A stretch of 64,000 bases of DNA, from the NCBI RefSeq assembly GCF_014648295.1, contig NZ_BMQV01000021.1, forward strand, positions 1 through 64,000, given 5' to 3'. The notes beneath the pieces were generated by a model. It worked only from the letters and a program-made list of their open reading frames with translations, searched no databases and was not told the origin of the DNA. Shown here in pieces: positions 55,076-63,886 of this stretch. Each line of letters opens with the position of its first letter. Position 1 is the first letter of the stretch. The stretch comes from Shewanella saliphila. Lineage in GTDB: Bacteria; Pseudomonadota; Gammaproteobacteria; Enterobacterales; Shewanellaceae. The position numbers were made by a program, and so were the translations under genes.

Positions 55076-56863
55076 ATGCCTCTTAAGTTAGATACACATG
55101 CCAGCCCTGTGATAGATGACACGCTGCCTTTTGCAACCAGCTTGCAATTGGTAGTGGGGCAAGCCTCTGAAAAAGGTCGTAAATCGCAAAACGAAGATGC
55201 GATAGGGATCCGCATCCCCAGTGGCGTTTCCCTGATGACTAAAGGGATTGTGAGTGTTATCAGCGACGGTGTCAGTACGGCAGAGGGAGGCGCACAAGCT
55301 TCAGCCATTAGCGTGAGTAATTTTTTAGCTGATTATTATTCCACCCCTGATAGCTGGAGTGTGCAAACTTCGAGCGCCAAAGTATTAACTGCATTAAACC
55401 GTTGGCTTTATGGGTTAGGGCAAGATTATCGTGATGCTCGGCGAGGTTATGTGTGTACCTTTAGTACATTAGTATTTAAGTCATGCACTGTGCACATGTT
55501 ACATGTGGGTGATTCACGTATTTATCGTTTTCGCCGCGCAGAATTAAGCCAATTAACCCATGACCACAGCACAAAAATAAACGCATCACATCAATATCTA
55601 ACCCGCGCATTGGGGATGGACGTTAAACTCGATGTTGATTACAAAGCGCTGAGTGTCGAGCAAGATGATCTGTATTTATTAACCACAGACGGTATACACG
55701 ATCAATTGACAGAGTTTGAATTACAACAAAAATTAGCCGCTTTTTGTCAGCAGCACCCTCAATTATCAGATGAACTGTGCGAACAGTTTTGCCAATTATT
55801 AATAAAAAAAGCCTATGATTTAGGCAGTAAAGACAACCTCAGCGCGCAACTTTTGTGTGTTAGTCACTTACCGAAACAAGCCATTGATGATGTATATCTA
55901 AGCTTATCTAAACGGCCATTTCCGCCTCCCCTGGGTGTAGGGATGAAGCTTGATGGTTATCGAGTCACCCACATTATTCATCAATCGCAACGTAGCCAGG
56001 TGTATCGTGTTGAGAATGATCAGCAACAAGCATTTTGCATGAAAACCCCATCAGTTAATTACATTGATGACGCGGCCTACATTGAACGTTTTATGCTTGA
56101 AAGCTGGATTGGTCAACGGATCAACAGTGCCCATGTGGTTAACGTGGTTGAACAACATAAACCTAAATCGGCATTGTATTATTTGACTGAATTCCTTCCT
56201 GGGGTGAGCTTGGCGCAATGGTTGGTTCAGCATAAAAGAGCCCCGGTAGAAGAGGTTCTATTACTGCTAAAACAAATCGAATTAGGTGTAAGGGCATTTC
56301 ATCGCCGAGAAACACTACATCAAGATTTAAAACCCGATAATATTTTTATTACCCGTGATGGCGTGGTTAAAATTATCGATTTTGGTTCATGCTTTATCAA
56401 AGGTGTTGCTGAAATCAGTACCCCATTAACCCGAGACCATATTTTAGGTACCGCCGATTACACCGCTCCCGAGGTCATATTAGGTTATCAAGCAGACGGT
56501 AGAGCCGACTTATTTTCATTAGCGGTGATTGCCTATGAAATGTTAGCCGGTGAGTTACCTTTTAATGGTAAATTGGCTAAATGTAATACCAGACAAGCTT
56601 TTTTACGCCTAGAATATGTTAATGCTCATAAACTTAATCCCATGGTGCCCACCTGGATTGATGATGCTTTAAAAAAAGCCTTAAACATTGAACCTAATCT
56701 TCGCCAAGCTGACACGTGCGAACTTATCCACCAATTAACTACCGCCAGCGCTCATCAACGCCCGCAACATTTTGTCCCTCTTATTAGCCGTAACCCCGTC
56801 AGGTTTTGGCAAGTCACCTCGATAGTCCTATTCTTGGCATTAATGACCAGCTTATTGGTTTAA
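55076..56863 (+). CDS. Fused PP2C phosphatase / Ser-Thr kinase, membrane-anchored
   Basis: A 595-residue protein. Residues 25 to about 265 are a PP2C phosphatase: QNEDAIG, ISDGVST, LHVGDSRIYRF, LTTDGIHD and KDNLSAQ give the metal-binding aspartates. Residues 285-560 are a protein kinase: lysine in FCMKTPS, catalytic HQDLKPDN (usually HRD), IIDFGSC and GTADYTAPE. The glycine loop (HQSQRSQVYRV) is degenerate. A single membrane helix lies at the C-terminus (about 578-594). Such fusions occur in other nitrate operons, e.g. Pseudomonas. Target proteins are unknown; it may tune the operon's proteins. Confidence 0.92.
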   Translation: MPLKLDTHASPVIDDTLPFATSLQLVVGQASEKGRKSQNEDAIGIRIPSGVSLMTKGIVSVISDGVSTAEGGAQASAISVSNFLADYYSTPDSWSVQTSSAKVLTALNRWLYGLGQDYRDARRGYVCTFSTLVFKSCTVHMLHVGDSRIYRFRRAELSQLTHDHSTKINASHQYLTRALGMDVKLDVDYKALSVEQDDLYLLTTDGIHDQLTEFELQQKLAAFCQQHPQLSDELCEQFCQLLIKKAYDLGSKDNLSAQLLCVSHLPKQAIDDVYLSLSKRPFPPPLGVGMKLDGYRVTHIIHQSQRSQVYRVENDQQQAFCMKTPSVNYIDDAAYIERFMLESWIGQRINSAHVVNVVEQHKPKSALYYLTEFLPGVSLAQWLVQHKRAPVEEVLLLLKQIELGVRAFHRRETLHQDLKPDNIFITRDGVVKIIDFGSCFIKGVAEISTPLTRDHILGTADYTAPEVILGYQADGRADLFSLAVIAYEMLAGELPFNGKLAKCNTRQAFLRLEYVNAHKLNPMVPTWIDDALKKALNIEPNLRQADTCELIHQLTTASAHQRPQHFVPLISRNPVRFWQVTSIVLFLALMTSLLV

Positions 56864-57153
56864 GCAATCTCATATAAGCCAAGATTAAAATCGTTTATTT
56901 TGTCTGTAAACCCCAAACTATTAAGAGTTTACATTGTTAGCACTATTTAATTCTTTGTTAATATTATCTATTTTTATAGTCGTAGTAAAAAGGTAGGGGG
57001 TGCCTAAGCTTTTAGCCAAAATGTCTATTATCGTTTAATACTGTGGAGTGATGTTTTATTGTCGTTGAAGTGTCATAGTTTTGACACTATCAAAGGAAAA
57101 AGGTTTTGAAAAACTATTGATGATAGTGATTCCAAAACACAAGGGGTTTAAGC
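56864..57153 (+). promoter_or_regulatory. Region upstream of csgB with dyad operator candidate
   Basis: 290 bases separating the nitrate operon from curli genes. AGTGTCA-tagttt-TGACACT (57069-57088) is a perfect 7-bp dyad with a six-base spacer, 66 bases before the csgB start, and CACTATCA/TGATAGTG (57085-57092 and 57121-57128) is another. An upstream TGTAAAC-N15-GTTTACA lies at 56905-56933. The regulators are unknown; CsgD or a CRP-family protein are options. Confidence 0.45.
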
Positions 57154-57690
57154 ATGACCTTCAAAAAGCGTACAAAGCAAAATCATTTTACGGTTATGGC
57201 AGCCACAATTGCATTAACAGTGTGCGCTTTATCCTTTCCAAGCTTGAGCCAAGATATAAGTGAAATTGATGAATTAATGACTATTGGGAATATTGCTAAT
57301 ATCAATCAAGTGGGTGATGAGCTTGGCCTTAGTTTAACTCAACAAGGTGTTAATAATCGTTATATATCGACTCAATCAGGTTTTAATAATCAAATTCTCG
57401 CGCTACAGCAGGGTACAAATAATTATGCCATTGCTAATCAATCGGGAAGTGATATTGAAGCTCATATTCTTCAAGCTGGTTTTAATAATGTTCTGTTACT
57501 TAATCAATTTGGTTCAAGTTTGATGGTTGATGTTGATCAAATTGGAGCGGATAACCTAGCTGTTGTAAATCAAACCGGTAATGAAAATGCGATTTGGATC
57601 CAGCAGTACGGTTCCGGAAATGCTGTAGGCGTGACCCAATGGGGAGTATCACAACATGTTGTTGTAACCCAGGGAAACTTATCTAACTAA
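57154..57690 (+). CDS. csgB: Curli minor subunit / nucleator CsgB
   Basis: A 178-residue secreted amyloid protein. A signal peptide (residues 1-33, cleavage after SLS) is followed by curlin repeats with glutamine and asparagine at fixed positions (INQVG, TQQGVNNRY, LQQGTNNYA, NQSGSDI, DQIGADNLA, NQTGNENA, QQYGSGNA). In E. coli CsgB anchors the fibre to the cell surface and starts CsgA polymerisation. AAGGGG is the ribosome site. It is the first gene of the operon, 20 bases before csgA. Confidence 0.9.
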   Translation: MTFKKRTKQNHFTVMAATIALTVCALSFPSLSQDISEIDELMTIGNIANINQVGDELGLSLTQQGVNNRYISTQSGFNNQILALQQGTNNYAIANQSGSDIEAHILQAGFNNVLLLNQFGSSLMVDVDQIGADNLAVVNQTGNENAIWIQQYGSGNAVGVTQWGVSQHVVVTQGNLSN

Positions 57691-57710
57691 GAGTAAAGGG
57701 AAATACGAAG

Positions 57711-59378
57711 ATGAAATATTCTAAATTAGCGTTATTAGTCTCGGCTGCATTATTGGTTTCAGCAGGGGCTTATGCAAGTGATGACAATGAAGCCGATGTG
57801 AGCCAAATTGGTACAGGCAATATTGCCAATGTCACGCAACAACTAAATAGTGACAATAATGATGCAACGATTAGTCAAGAAGGTGCTACAAATACGGCTT
57901 CTGTAACCCAAGCGGACACTTCAAATACTGAAGCATTTGTTACTCAACGTGGTAATGTAAATGAGGGCCATATTAATCAGCATAATACCACTCAAACAGC
58001 TACAGCTACTATTGATACAGATGGTAATAATAATATCGCAAATATTGAGCAACAATTTTATAATGGTGACAATGCTTCTGCCTTAGTGATGCAAGTTGGT
58101 GATAGTAACAATGCTAACATTATGCAAGAAAATGGTGATGGAGCAAATTCAACCATTTATCAATATGGTGAGGGTGACACAGCAGAGATCAATAATTATG
58201 TGTCTGATTATTCTAATGCAACTATCACTCAACATTTAGGCACAGGTAATAATGCGTATATTAATCAAGATGCATCAGACTCTGCAGTTGCTGAAATAAC
58301 TCAGACAGGGGCTGGTAACGACGGTGATATTTATCAAAAAACTTTAAATTTCGGTGAGATAGGTAGCGACACTACGATAGCAGTATTAACTCAAACCAAT
58401 GATGGTAACCGAGGTTATATTTCACAAACAGCTCTAGCTAGTGACGCCACAATAAACCAAAATGGTAACTCGAACGAAGCCGAAGTTTATCAAAGTGATG
58501 TAAATAACACTGCAAATGTTCAACAACTTGGTAATGAGGATGATGCTTTCGTTTATCAAACAGGCCAATATGGAACCGTTAATGTTAATCAGATGGGAAA
58601 CACTGGTAGCTTAGCGACGGTAAATCAAGGTGGTGTTAATAATAATGCGATGATTGACCAAGTTGGCACGAGCTTAACGGCCACAGTAAACCAATCAGAT
58701 TTTGATAACTTAGCCGACGTCGGTCAATCAAATATTGATAATACTGTAACTGTTTCTCAAAGCGGATCAGCATCTGGTTCTGGTAATAGTGCAACTGTTA
58801 GCCAAGCGGGTGATGGCGATAGTGCGACGATAGTTCAAGTTGGCAACTTGAATAATGCTATTGTTGAACAAGATTCAGGTAGTTATGGTAACATAATAAC
58901 CATTTCACAGACTGGTTATAATAACTATGCGGGCGCATCAACAGAGGTTGGAGATAATAGTTCTATTACAGTTGTCCAGCAAGGTGATAACAACTCTGTA
59001 GGTAATTTATCCGGTTCGGCTAATTATTATGGTGCTAATGTTGGCGCGGGCACATTTGGTTCAGATAACATACTTACTATCGATCAGATTGGTAATGATA
59101 ATAAAGCTTACGCTGACTCTTCAGATATTTCATCCGTGGTTGATATTGACCAAAATGGCGATACCAATACCGCGGTTGCAGAGTCTTGGCTTGGTACGGA
59201 CAATGATATTATGATTTCTCAAACTGGCACATTACATAATGCAGATGTTTTTGTGAATGGTGCAGGTGGTAACATGGTCTCAATTACCCAAACAGATATG
59301 CATAATACTGCTAACGTTACTTCAATAGGCTCAGGTAATACAGCCACTATTGTACAAGGAACTGTGCTTTTACCCTAG
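57711..59378 (+). CDS. csgA: Large curlin repeat protein (CsgA-like)
   Basis: A 555-residue secreted protein made almost entirely of curlin repeats of about 20-23 residues (patterns SQxGxxNxAxVxQ and NQxGxxNxAxIxQ); about 20 or more units are present, against five in E. coli CsgA (151 aa). The signal peptide is residues 1-22 (cleavage after AYA). The composition is rich in Asn, Asp, Thr, Ala and Gln with almost no Lys. It should be the main fibre subunit, exported through CsgG. The csgB gene precedes it by 20 bases. A hairpin follows, which may lower expression of the distal genes. Confidence 0.9.
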   Translation: MKYSKLALLVSAALLVSAGAYASDDNEADVSQIGTGNIANVTQQLNSDNNDATISQEGATNTASVTQADTSNTEAFVTQRGNVNEGHINQHNTTQTATATIDTDGNNNIANIEQQFYNGDNASALVMQVGDSNNANIMQENGDGANSTIYQYGEGDTAEINNYVSDYSNATITQHLGTGNNAYINQDASDSAVAEITQTGAGNDGDIYQKTLNFGEIGSDTTIAVLTQTNDGNRGYISQTALASDATINQNGNSNEAEVYQSDVNNTANVQQLGNEDDAFVYQTGQYGTVNVNQMGNTGSLATVNQGGVNNNAMIDQVGTSLTATVNQSDFDNLADVGQSNIDNTVTVSQSGSASGSGNSATVSQAGDGDSATIVQVGNLNNAIVEQDSGSYGNIITISQTGYNNYAGASTEVGDNSSITVVQQGDNNSVGNLSGSANYYGANVGAGTFGSDNILTIDQIGNDNKAYADSSDISSVVDIDQNGDTNTAVAESWLGTDNDIMISQTGTLHNADVFVNGAGGNMVSITQTDMHNTANVTSIGSGNTATIVQGTVLLP

Positions 59379-59390
59379 TACAAAAGTATA

Positions 59391-59417
59391 CCAAAGGGTG
59401 CGCAAGCACCCTTTTGG
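59391..59417 (+). terminator. Hairpin between csgA and csgD
   Basis: CCAAAGGGTGC and GCACCCTTTTGG form a stem with a short loop 12 bases after the csgA stop. There is no long T tract, so it may be a partial attenuator or mRNA-stabilising structure. Confidence 0.6.
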
Positions 59418-59509
59418 CTAATTGTCATGCAAAAGTCGTCTTGCTAAGCTGAATACATCACTTGCCGTTTATTTCAACTTGGATAAAACAAATCACATGG
59501 AGTGTAATT

Positions 59510-60142
59510 ATGTTTAAAGTCGTAAATTGGATGATTGTATCCCGTTCTCAAATGCTGACGGATTTACTTGAGTGTCGATGGCCGCAGGAGTTTTTAGTTA
59601 AACTAACTAATTCACACCCTGGAGAAATGGGCAAACTACTTTCAGCATCACCCAATTCCATGGTCATTTTTGATTTAGCGACTGTAGATGTTCAACAAGC
59701 TTATCAGTTACAGCGCATTGTTGAACGTGAGCATTGCGGATTGAGAACCGTATTTTTAAATTTTCCAAAACAAGTTGATGCAAGATTTCTTATTCATCCT
59801 TCCACCACAGCAGGTGTTTTTTATGTTGATGCCAGCTTAAAGGATATTAGTATTGGGTTAAATGAGATTTTAAAAGGCAGAAGTGCGATTCCTCAAACAT
59901 TGCATCAGTCGTTGATGAATGTAGACAATGACGATGACAGTGATCAACTGACTATTCGTGAACGAGAAGTGTTGCATGCGTTATTAACAGGACGTACCAA
60001 CCTTGATATTGCAAACCAATTATTTGTCAGTGAATCCACTATTAAAACACATCTCTATAGAGCATTTCGTAAGATTGGTGTATCTAGTCGAGGACAGGCT
60101 ATTGCATGGGCGCAAACACATATGCATGAGGTTAGAGTGTGA
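59510..60142 (+). CDS. csgD: CsgD-like LuxR family regulator of curli
   Basis: A 210-residue regulator with a degenerate receiver-like N-terminus (no phospho-Asp pocket evident) and a LuxR helix-turn-helix (LTIREREVLHALLTGRTN, DIANQLFVSESTIKTHLYR). CsgD in E. coli activates csgBAC and cellulose genes. Here the gene is on the same strand after csgA rather than divergent. Start chosen at 59510 since GGAG is seven bases upstream; upstream in-frame residues are not needed. Ends in GTGTGA, overlapping csgE. Confidence 0.88.
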   Translation: MFKVVNWMIVSRSQMLTDLLECRWPQEFLVKLTNSHPGEMGKLLSASPNSMVIFDLATVDVQQAYQLQRIVEREHCGLRTVFLNFPKQVDARFLIHPSTTAGVFYVDASLKDISIGLNEILKGRSAIPQTLHQSLMNVDNDDDSDQLTIREREVLHALLTGRTNLDIANQLFVSESTIKTHLYRAFRKIGVSSRGQAIAWAQTHMHEVRV

Positions 60143-60720
60143 AGCTCGCAACAGTGTTATTAGCTTATTCATTGTTAAGTTCAGTGACGTTCGTTACTGA
60201 AGTTATTGCAACAGAACAACAAAACACAGATGTGAATATTCAAAAGTTTAATAAAGCAGACATTCCTCTATTAACAGATAACGTCAAACTAGAGTCAAGT
60301 AAATCTAAAGCTCAAGAAAGCGCATTACAAAATTCCAAACAACAAAAAGTCGATGTCAGTGATGCTAAGCCAAAGCGGGAAGATGATTTAATTGACGGTT
60401 TAATATTAAACAGGGCAATGACAAGGTTTGGTCATCGTTTTTATCGGGAGTTTGTGAGTGCATATCGTGATATTAACGGTATGAATAATCACAATGGTTT
60501 GACTGTAGTTGAGCAAGCGACAGCAAGAAGTGGCAGTAAAATTTTAGTTTTACATAATAGGAAGCCAATATTTATTACTTTTGTTTCTCCAGCATCACGA
60601 AGTTTGGATGCACAGGCCGATGTGGCAGCTAGAAGGGTTAATGATTTATTGCTGCAATATCAACAACAGTCAAAGTGGAGTGCATTTTCAGATCCAGATC
60701 TTGCCTCCGATGAGTTTTAG
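60139..60720 (+). CDS. csgE: Curli assembly factor CsgE, extended
   Basis: A 193-residue periplasmic protein. The C-terminal 110 residues match CsgE (FGHRFYREFVSAY; LTVVEQATARSGSKI; ending DPDLASDEF), which caps CsgG and gives it specificity. Between the signal peptide (about 1-25) and this part lies an extra segment of about 55 residues rich in Lys, Gln and Ser, not found in E. coli CsgE (129 aa). The start is GTG, four bases overlapping csgD's stop. Confidence 0.9.
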   Translation: MKLATVLLAYSLLSSVTFVTEVIATEQQNTDVNIQKFNKADIPLLTDNVKLESSKSKAQESALQNSKQQKVDVSDAKPKREDDLIDGLILNRAMTRFGHRFYREFVSAYRDINGMNNHNGLTVVEQATARSGSKILVLHNRKPIFITFVSPASRSLDAQADVAARRVNDLLLQYQQQSKWSAFSDPDLASDEF

Positions 60721-60732
60721 CAGGATAAGCAT

Positions 60733-61134
60733 ATGAAAAAAATAATAGCTGTAATGTCTATCTCATTTATAAGTTTACCGATTTTTGCTACTGAATTGGT
60801 ATATACCCCTGTTAACCCTTCTTTTGGAGGCAGTTACCTTAATGGGAGTTATTTACTTTCCAATGCAGCTGCTCAAAATAAATACCAGGGAGGATCTTCT
60901 TATGTCGCTCCTACAGCACTTGATCGGCTTGCTAGCTCATTAGAGTCTAGATTAATGAGCCAATTGTTTAATGATGCAGCTAATGGTGCTGAAGGATACT
61001 TAAAAACCGATGATTTTGAAATTAATGTTGTTAACGAAGACGGTTCGTTATTAGTCCATATTACCGATTTATTAACCGGTGAGACGACCATTATTGAAGT
61101 GGGTGGCATTGTCGGTTCTTCAACTGGGGGCTAA
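60733..61134 (+). CDS. csgF: Curli assembly protein CsgF
   Basis: A 133-residue secreted protein. After the signal peptide (1-19, FAT) comes the CsgF hallmark TPVNPSFGGSYLNG and SNAAAQNKY, which in E. coli sits in the CsgG pore and docks CsgB. It is followed after two bases by csgG. The length is close to E. coli's 138. Confidence 0.94.
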   Translation: MKKIIAVMSISFISLPIFATELVYTPVNPSFGGSYLNGSYLLSNAAAQNKYQGGSSYVAPTALDRLASSLESRLMSQLFNDAANGAEGYLKTDDFEINVVNEDGSLLVHITDLLTGETTIIEVGGIVGSSTGG

Positions 61135-61136
61135 TC

Positions 61137-61988
61137 ATGAATAAACTACTACTTAGTTTTATATTGGTATTATTAACAGCATGTACCTCAGTGAAAAGCG
61201 AATTTGATGGCATAGAAGCATCTACCAGTTTGATGCCAAAAAGTGAGACTTATTACGATCTCGTTAGCTTACCTTCACCGCAAGGAAGTATGGTTGCAGC
61301 TGTTTACGATTTTCGCGATCAAACTGGTCAGTATAAACCTATTCCTTCAAGTAACTTTTCGACAGCTGTTCCGCAATCTGGTACTGCATTTTTAGCTCAG
61401 GCATTGAATGATTCAGCTTGGTTTGTACCTGTAGAGCGTGAAGGATTGCAAAATCTACTGACGGAACGAAAAATCGTTCGCGCGGGTTTAAATGGTGAGT
61501 CAAACAAGTTACCTCAATTAAGCAGCGCACAGATTTTAATGGAAGGCGGCATTGTTGCGTATGATACCAATATTAAAACCGGTGGTGCTGGTGCTAGATA
61601 TCTTGGAATTGGTGCATCTGGGCAGTATCGCGTAGACAGCATAACTGTTAATTTACGTGCAGTTGATATCCGAACCGGTCGGTTACTCAGTAGCGTTACA
61701 ACAACAAAATCCGTTATCTCAAAAGAGATTACTGCCGGCGTATTTAAATTTATCGATGCACAAGAGTTATTAGAAGCAGAAGCAGGATATACTTCTAATG
61801 AACCGGTAAGCTTATGCATTGCAGCTGCAATTGAAAGTGCGGTTGTGCACATGATTGCTGATGGAATTTGGAAACGCGCATGGAATTTACGAGATCCTGT
61901 ATCAGGAGTTAATAGTCCGGTATTACAAAAATATTGGCTCGAGGCTCATTCAGCAAATCAAGTCAAAGAGCGTATTTCTCAAAGTTAA
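61137..61988 (+). CDS. csgG: Curli secretion pore lipoprotein CsgG
   Basis: A 283-residue lipoprotein forming the nonameric outer-membrane pore of curli secretion. Lipobox LLTAC at residues 13-17 gives the lipidated Cys. The CsgG fold regions VAAVYDFRDQTGQYKP, LNDSAWFVPVEREGL and GGAGARYLGIGASGQYRVD are present. It is the last gene of the operon and is followed by a terminator. CsgC was not seen. Confidence 0.95.
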   Translation: MNKLLLSFILVLLTACTSVKSEFDGIEASTSLMPKSETYYDLVSLPSPQGSMVAAVYDFRDQTGQYKPIPSSNFSTAVPQSGTAFLAQALNDSAWFVPVEREGLQNLLTERKIVRAGLNGESNKLPQLSSAQILMEGGIVAYDTNIKTGGAGARYLGIGASGQYRVDSITVNLRAVDIRTGRLLSSVTTTKSVISKEITAGVFKFIDAQELLEAEAGYTSNEPVSLCIAAAIESAVVHMIADGIWKRAWNLRDPVSGVNSPVLQKYWLEAHSANQVKERISQS

Positions 61989-62010
61989 CTACAGTTCTAA
62001 CGAAAAAATA

Positions 62011-62037
62011 AATGGGTATCAGTTGATACCCATTTTT
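62011..62037 (+). terminator. Terminator of the curli operon
   Basis: ATGGGTATC-agtt-GATACCCAT followed by TTTTT, 23 bases after the csgG stop. Confidence 0.9.
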
Positions 62038-62098
62038 GTGTCTGCTTGCAGTGATTAATCTAACCTCAATGAATAAGCCGCTGTTAGTTAACCGAATG

Positions 62099-63856
62099 TT
62101 AGTTAAGCCAAAGTGCCGTTTTACTGGTATCACTAATGGTTAAAGAAATCGTGTCGGCAACAGCTTCTCGTACTGGCAATTGGCCTTGCATTAATTCATC
62201 GCGTCTAAACCAATGTAAATTGAGTTGTTGTTCTACGCTGTAGCTTTGCAGTTGTTGCTCAAACTGGGCGTTAACTTGTAAATTATCAGCGGCAATCAGC
62301 AAATCTCCAGCGCTGAGTCCCGCTTGATGTGCTGGGCTGTTTTGGCTAACCGCTAATACTTTAAGGCCGAGTGATTCAGGCTTGGTTTTAGCCCCAAAGG
62401 CGATTTTATAGCCTTTAGCATCTCCGCCACCTAAATCTGCTGTACCTTCACTGGCACGCACTGTCATGCTAACGCCGACCTGTTCGAGTAAGCTGCTTAG
62501 CGGTAAGTCTTGGGTGTTGTCTAAATAAGCAAAAATATCATCACACGAGCGATTAAGCAGTTTTTCAACAATCTGTTGGTGGCTCATGTTATTGGTGCCA
62601 ATTTGCGGCAGGCCATATTGTTGCCATAACGCGCGCATCACATCATCAAGGCTTTGCTTGCCCTGGGTTTCTATACTAATAGTTAAGTCTAAATACAACG
62701 CAAATAGTGCGCCTTTGGTGTAATAACTGACAATGGCATTGGCCGCATTTTCATCTTGCTTGTAAAACTTGGTCCATGCGTTGAAGCTCGATTGCTTAAG
62801 GGTTTGCTTAAAACGTCCTTCGCCGCGATACACTCGCGTCATGATTTGGCTAAGTAAGGTTAAATAACCTTTTTCATCAATACATTTAGACTTAAAAGTA
62901 ATTAAATCATCGTAATATGACGTAATCCCTTCGTATGCCCATAATTGCTCTGTGTACGACTCTTGCGATAAATCAAATGGGGTAAACTCGGCCGGTTTAA
63001 TGCGTTTGACGTTCCATGAATGGAAGTATTCGTGGCTGCAAAGTGACAAATAGGTGCGGTAGCCTTTATCAACCGGCGCATTGAGTGACAAAGGTAGGTC
63101 ATTGCGCGAGCACATTAAAGCGGTTGAGGCTTTATGTTCGAGTCCGCCAAAGCCGTTATCTAATACTGTGGTCATAAACACATAACGCTCAAACGGCGCT
63201 GGCGTGCCAAATAAGTTAATTTGATACTCGCAAATGGCGGTTAAATCCTTCACTAGGCGAGCCATATTGGCGCGATGTTTACCGCTTAATACGATATCGT
63301 GTGGCACTCCAGCAGCATAAAAGGTTTCTATGCTGAGCTCACCCATTTCAACGGGATGATCGATTAAGTCATCGTAATTTGGCGCGTTAAAATCGCCAAA
63401 ACCAAATTGTTCGCCAGCGGTTCTGTTCATGCTGGTGGCTAAAGTCCAGTGGCTTAACTCGGTTAAGGCGGGTTTAGCTATGGTGACCTGGTGCGGGTGT
63501 GACTCAAGTCCTTTGGCGGCTAAAAACACGCTACTGCCATTAAAGAAACCGTGGTTTGTATCAAGGTGGGCAGTACGTACCGATAAATCCCAAGCGTAAA
63601 TTTGATAGCACAATACGATGTCGCTACCCTGGTTATTTAGCTGCCAGGTTTGCTTATCTAACTGGGTGACAGTTAGTGCTTGTTGATTTTCTGTGGCGTC
63701 AATTTCAATAATGTTTTTGGCAAAATCACGGATCATATAACTGCCAGGTAACCAAGCGGGTAAACAAAATACCTGTGACGGTGAGGCTTGGGTGACAGTG
63801 AGAGTGACTTCAAATAAGTGCGCTTTAGGATCGATCGCATGGATATGATAATGCAT
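62099..63856 (-). CDS. M61 family peptidase with PDZ domain
   Basis: A 585-residue metallopeptidase of the M61 (glycyl aminopeptidase) family. The zinc motif HEYFHSWN is followed by the third ligand Glu in AYEGITSYY. An N-terminal beta-rich domain (start MHYHIHAIDPK) is typical, and a PDZ domain lies near the C-terminus (about residues 480-560, GLKVLAVSQNSPAHQAGLSAGD). No signal peptide is seen, so it is probably cytoplasmic. Start at 63856; an upstream in-frame ATG at 63886 adds ten residues without family support. Confidence 0.93.
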   Translation of the reverse strand: MHYHIHAIDPKAHLFEVTLTVTQASPSQVFCLPAWLPGSYMIRDFAKNIIEIDATENQQALTVTQLDKQTWQLNNQGSDIVLCYQIYAWDLSVRTAHLDTNHGFFNGSSVFLAAKGLESHPHQVTIAKPALTELSHWTLATSMNRTAGEQFGFGDFNAPNYDDLIDHPVEMGELSIETFYAAGVPHDIVLSGKHRANMARLVKDLTAICEYQINLFGTPAPFERYVFMTTVLDNGFGGLEHKASTALMCSRNDLPLSLNAPVDKGYRTYLSLCSHEYFHSWNVKRIKPAEFTPFDLSQESYTEQLWAYEGITSYYDDLITFKSKCIDEKGYLTLLSQIMTRVYRGEGRFKQTLKQSSFNAWTKFYKQDENAANAIVSYYTKGALFALYLDLTISIETQGKQSLDDVMRALWQQYGLPQIGTNNMSHQQIVEKLLNRSCDDIFAYLDNTQDLPLSSLLEQVGVSMTVRASEGTADLGGGDAKGYKIAFGAKTKPESLGLKVLAVSQNSPAHQAGLSAGDLLIAADNLQVNAQFEQQLQSYSVEQQLNLHWFRRDELMQGQLPVREAVADTISLTISDTSKTALWLN

Positions 63857-63886
63857 AAAGAATTCCAAATAGTAGAAGCGTTGCAA

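Noticed and set aside
56905-56933. TGTAAAC-N15-GTTTACA as a second BirA operator
   Set aside because: Spacing between core half-sites is about three bases shorter than in BirA operators and neighbouring genes have no link to biotin.
57711-59378. Possible DNA-level tandem repeat or array
   Set aside because: Periodicity is at protein level only (curlin repeats), with diverged nucleotide sequence.
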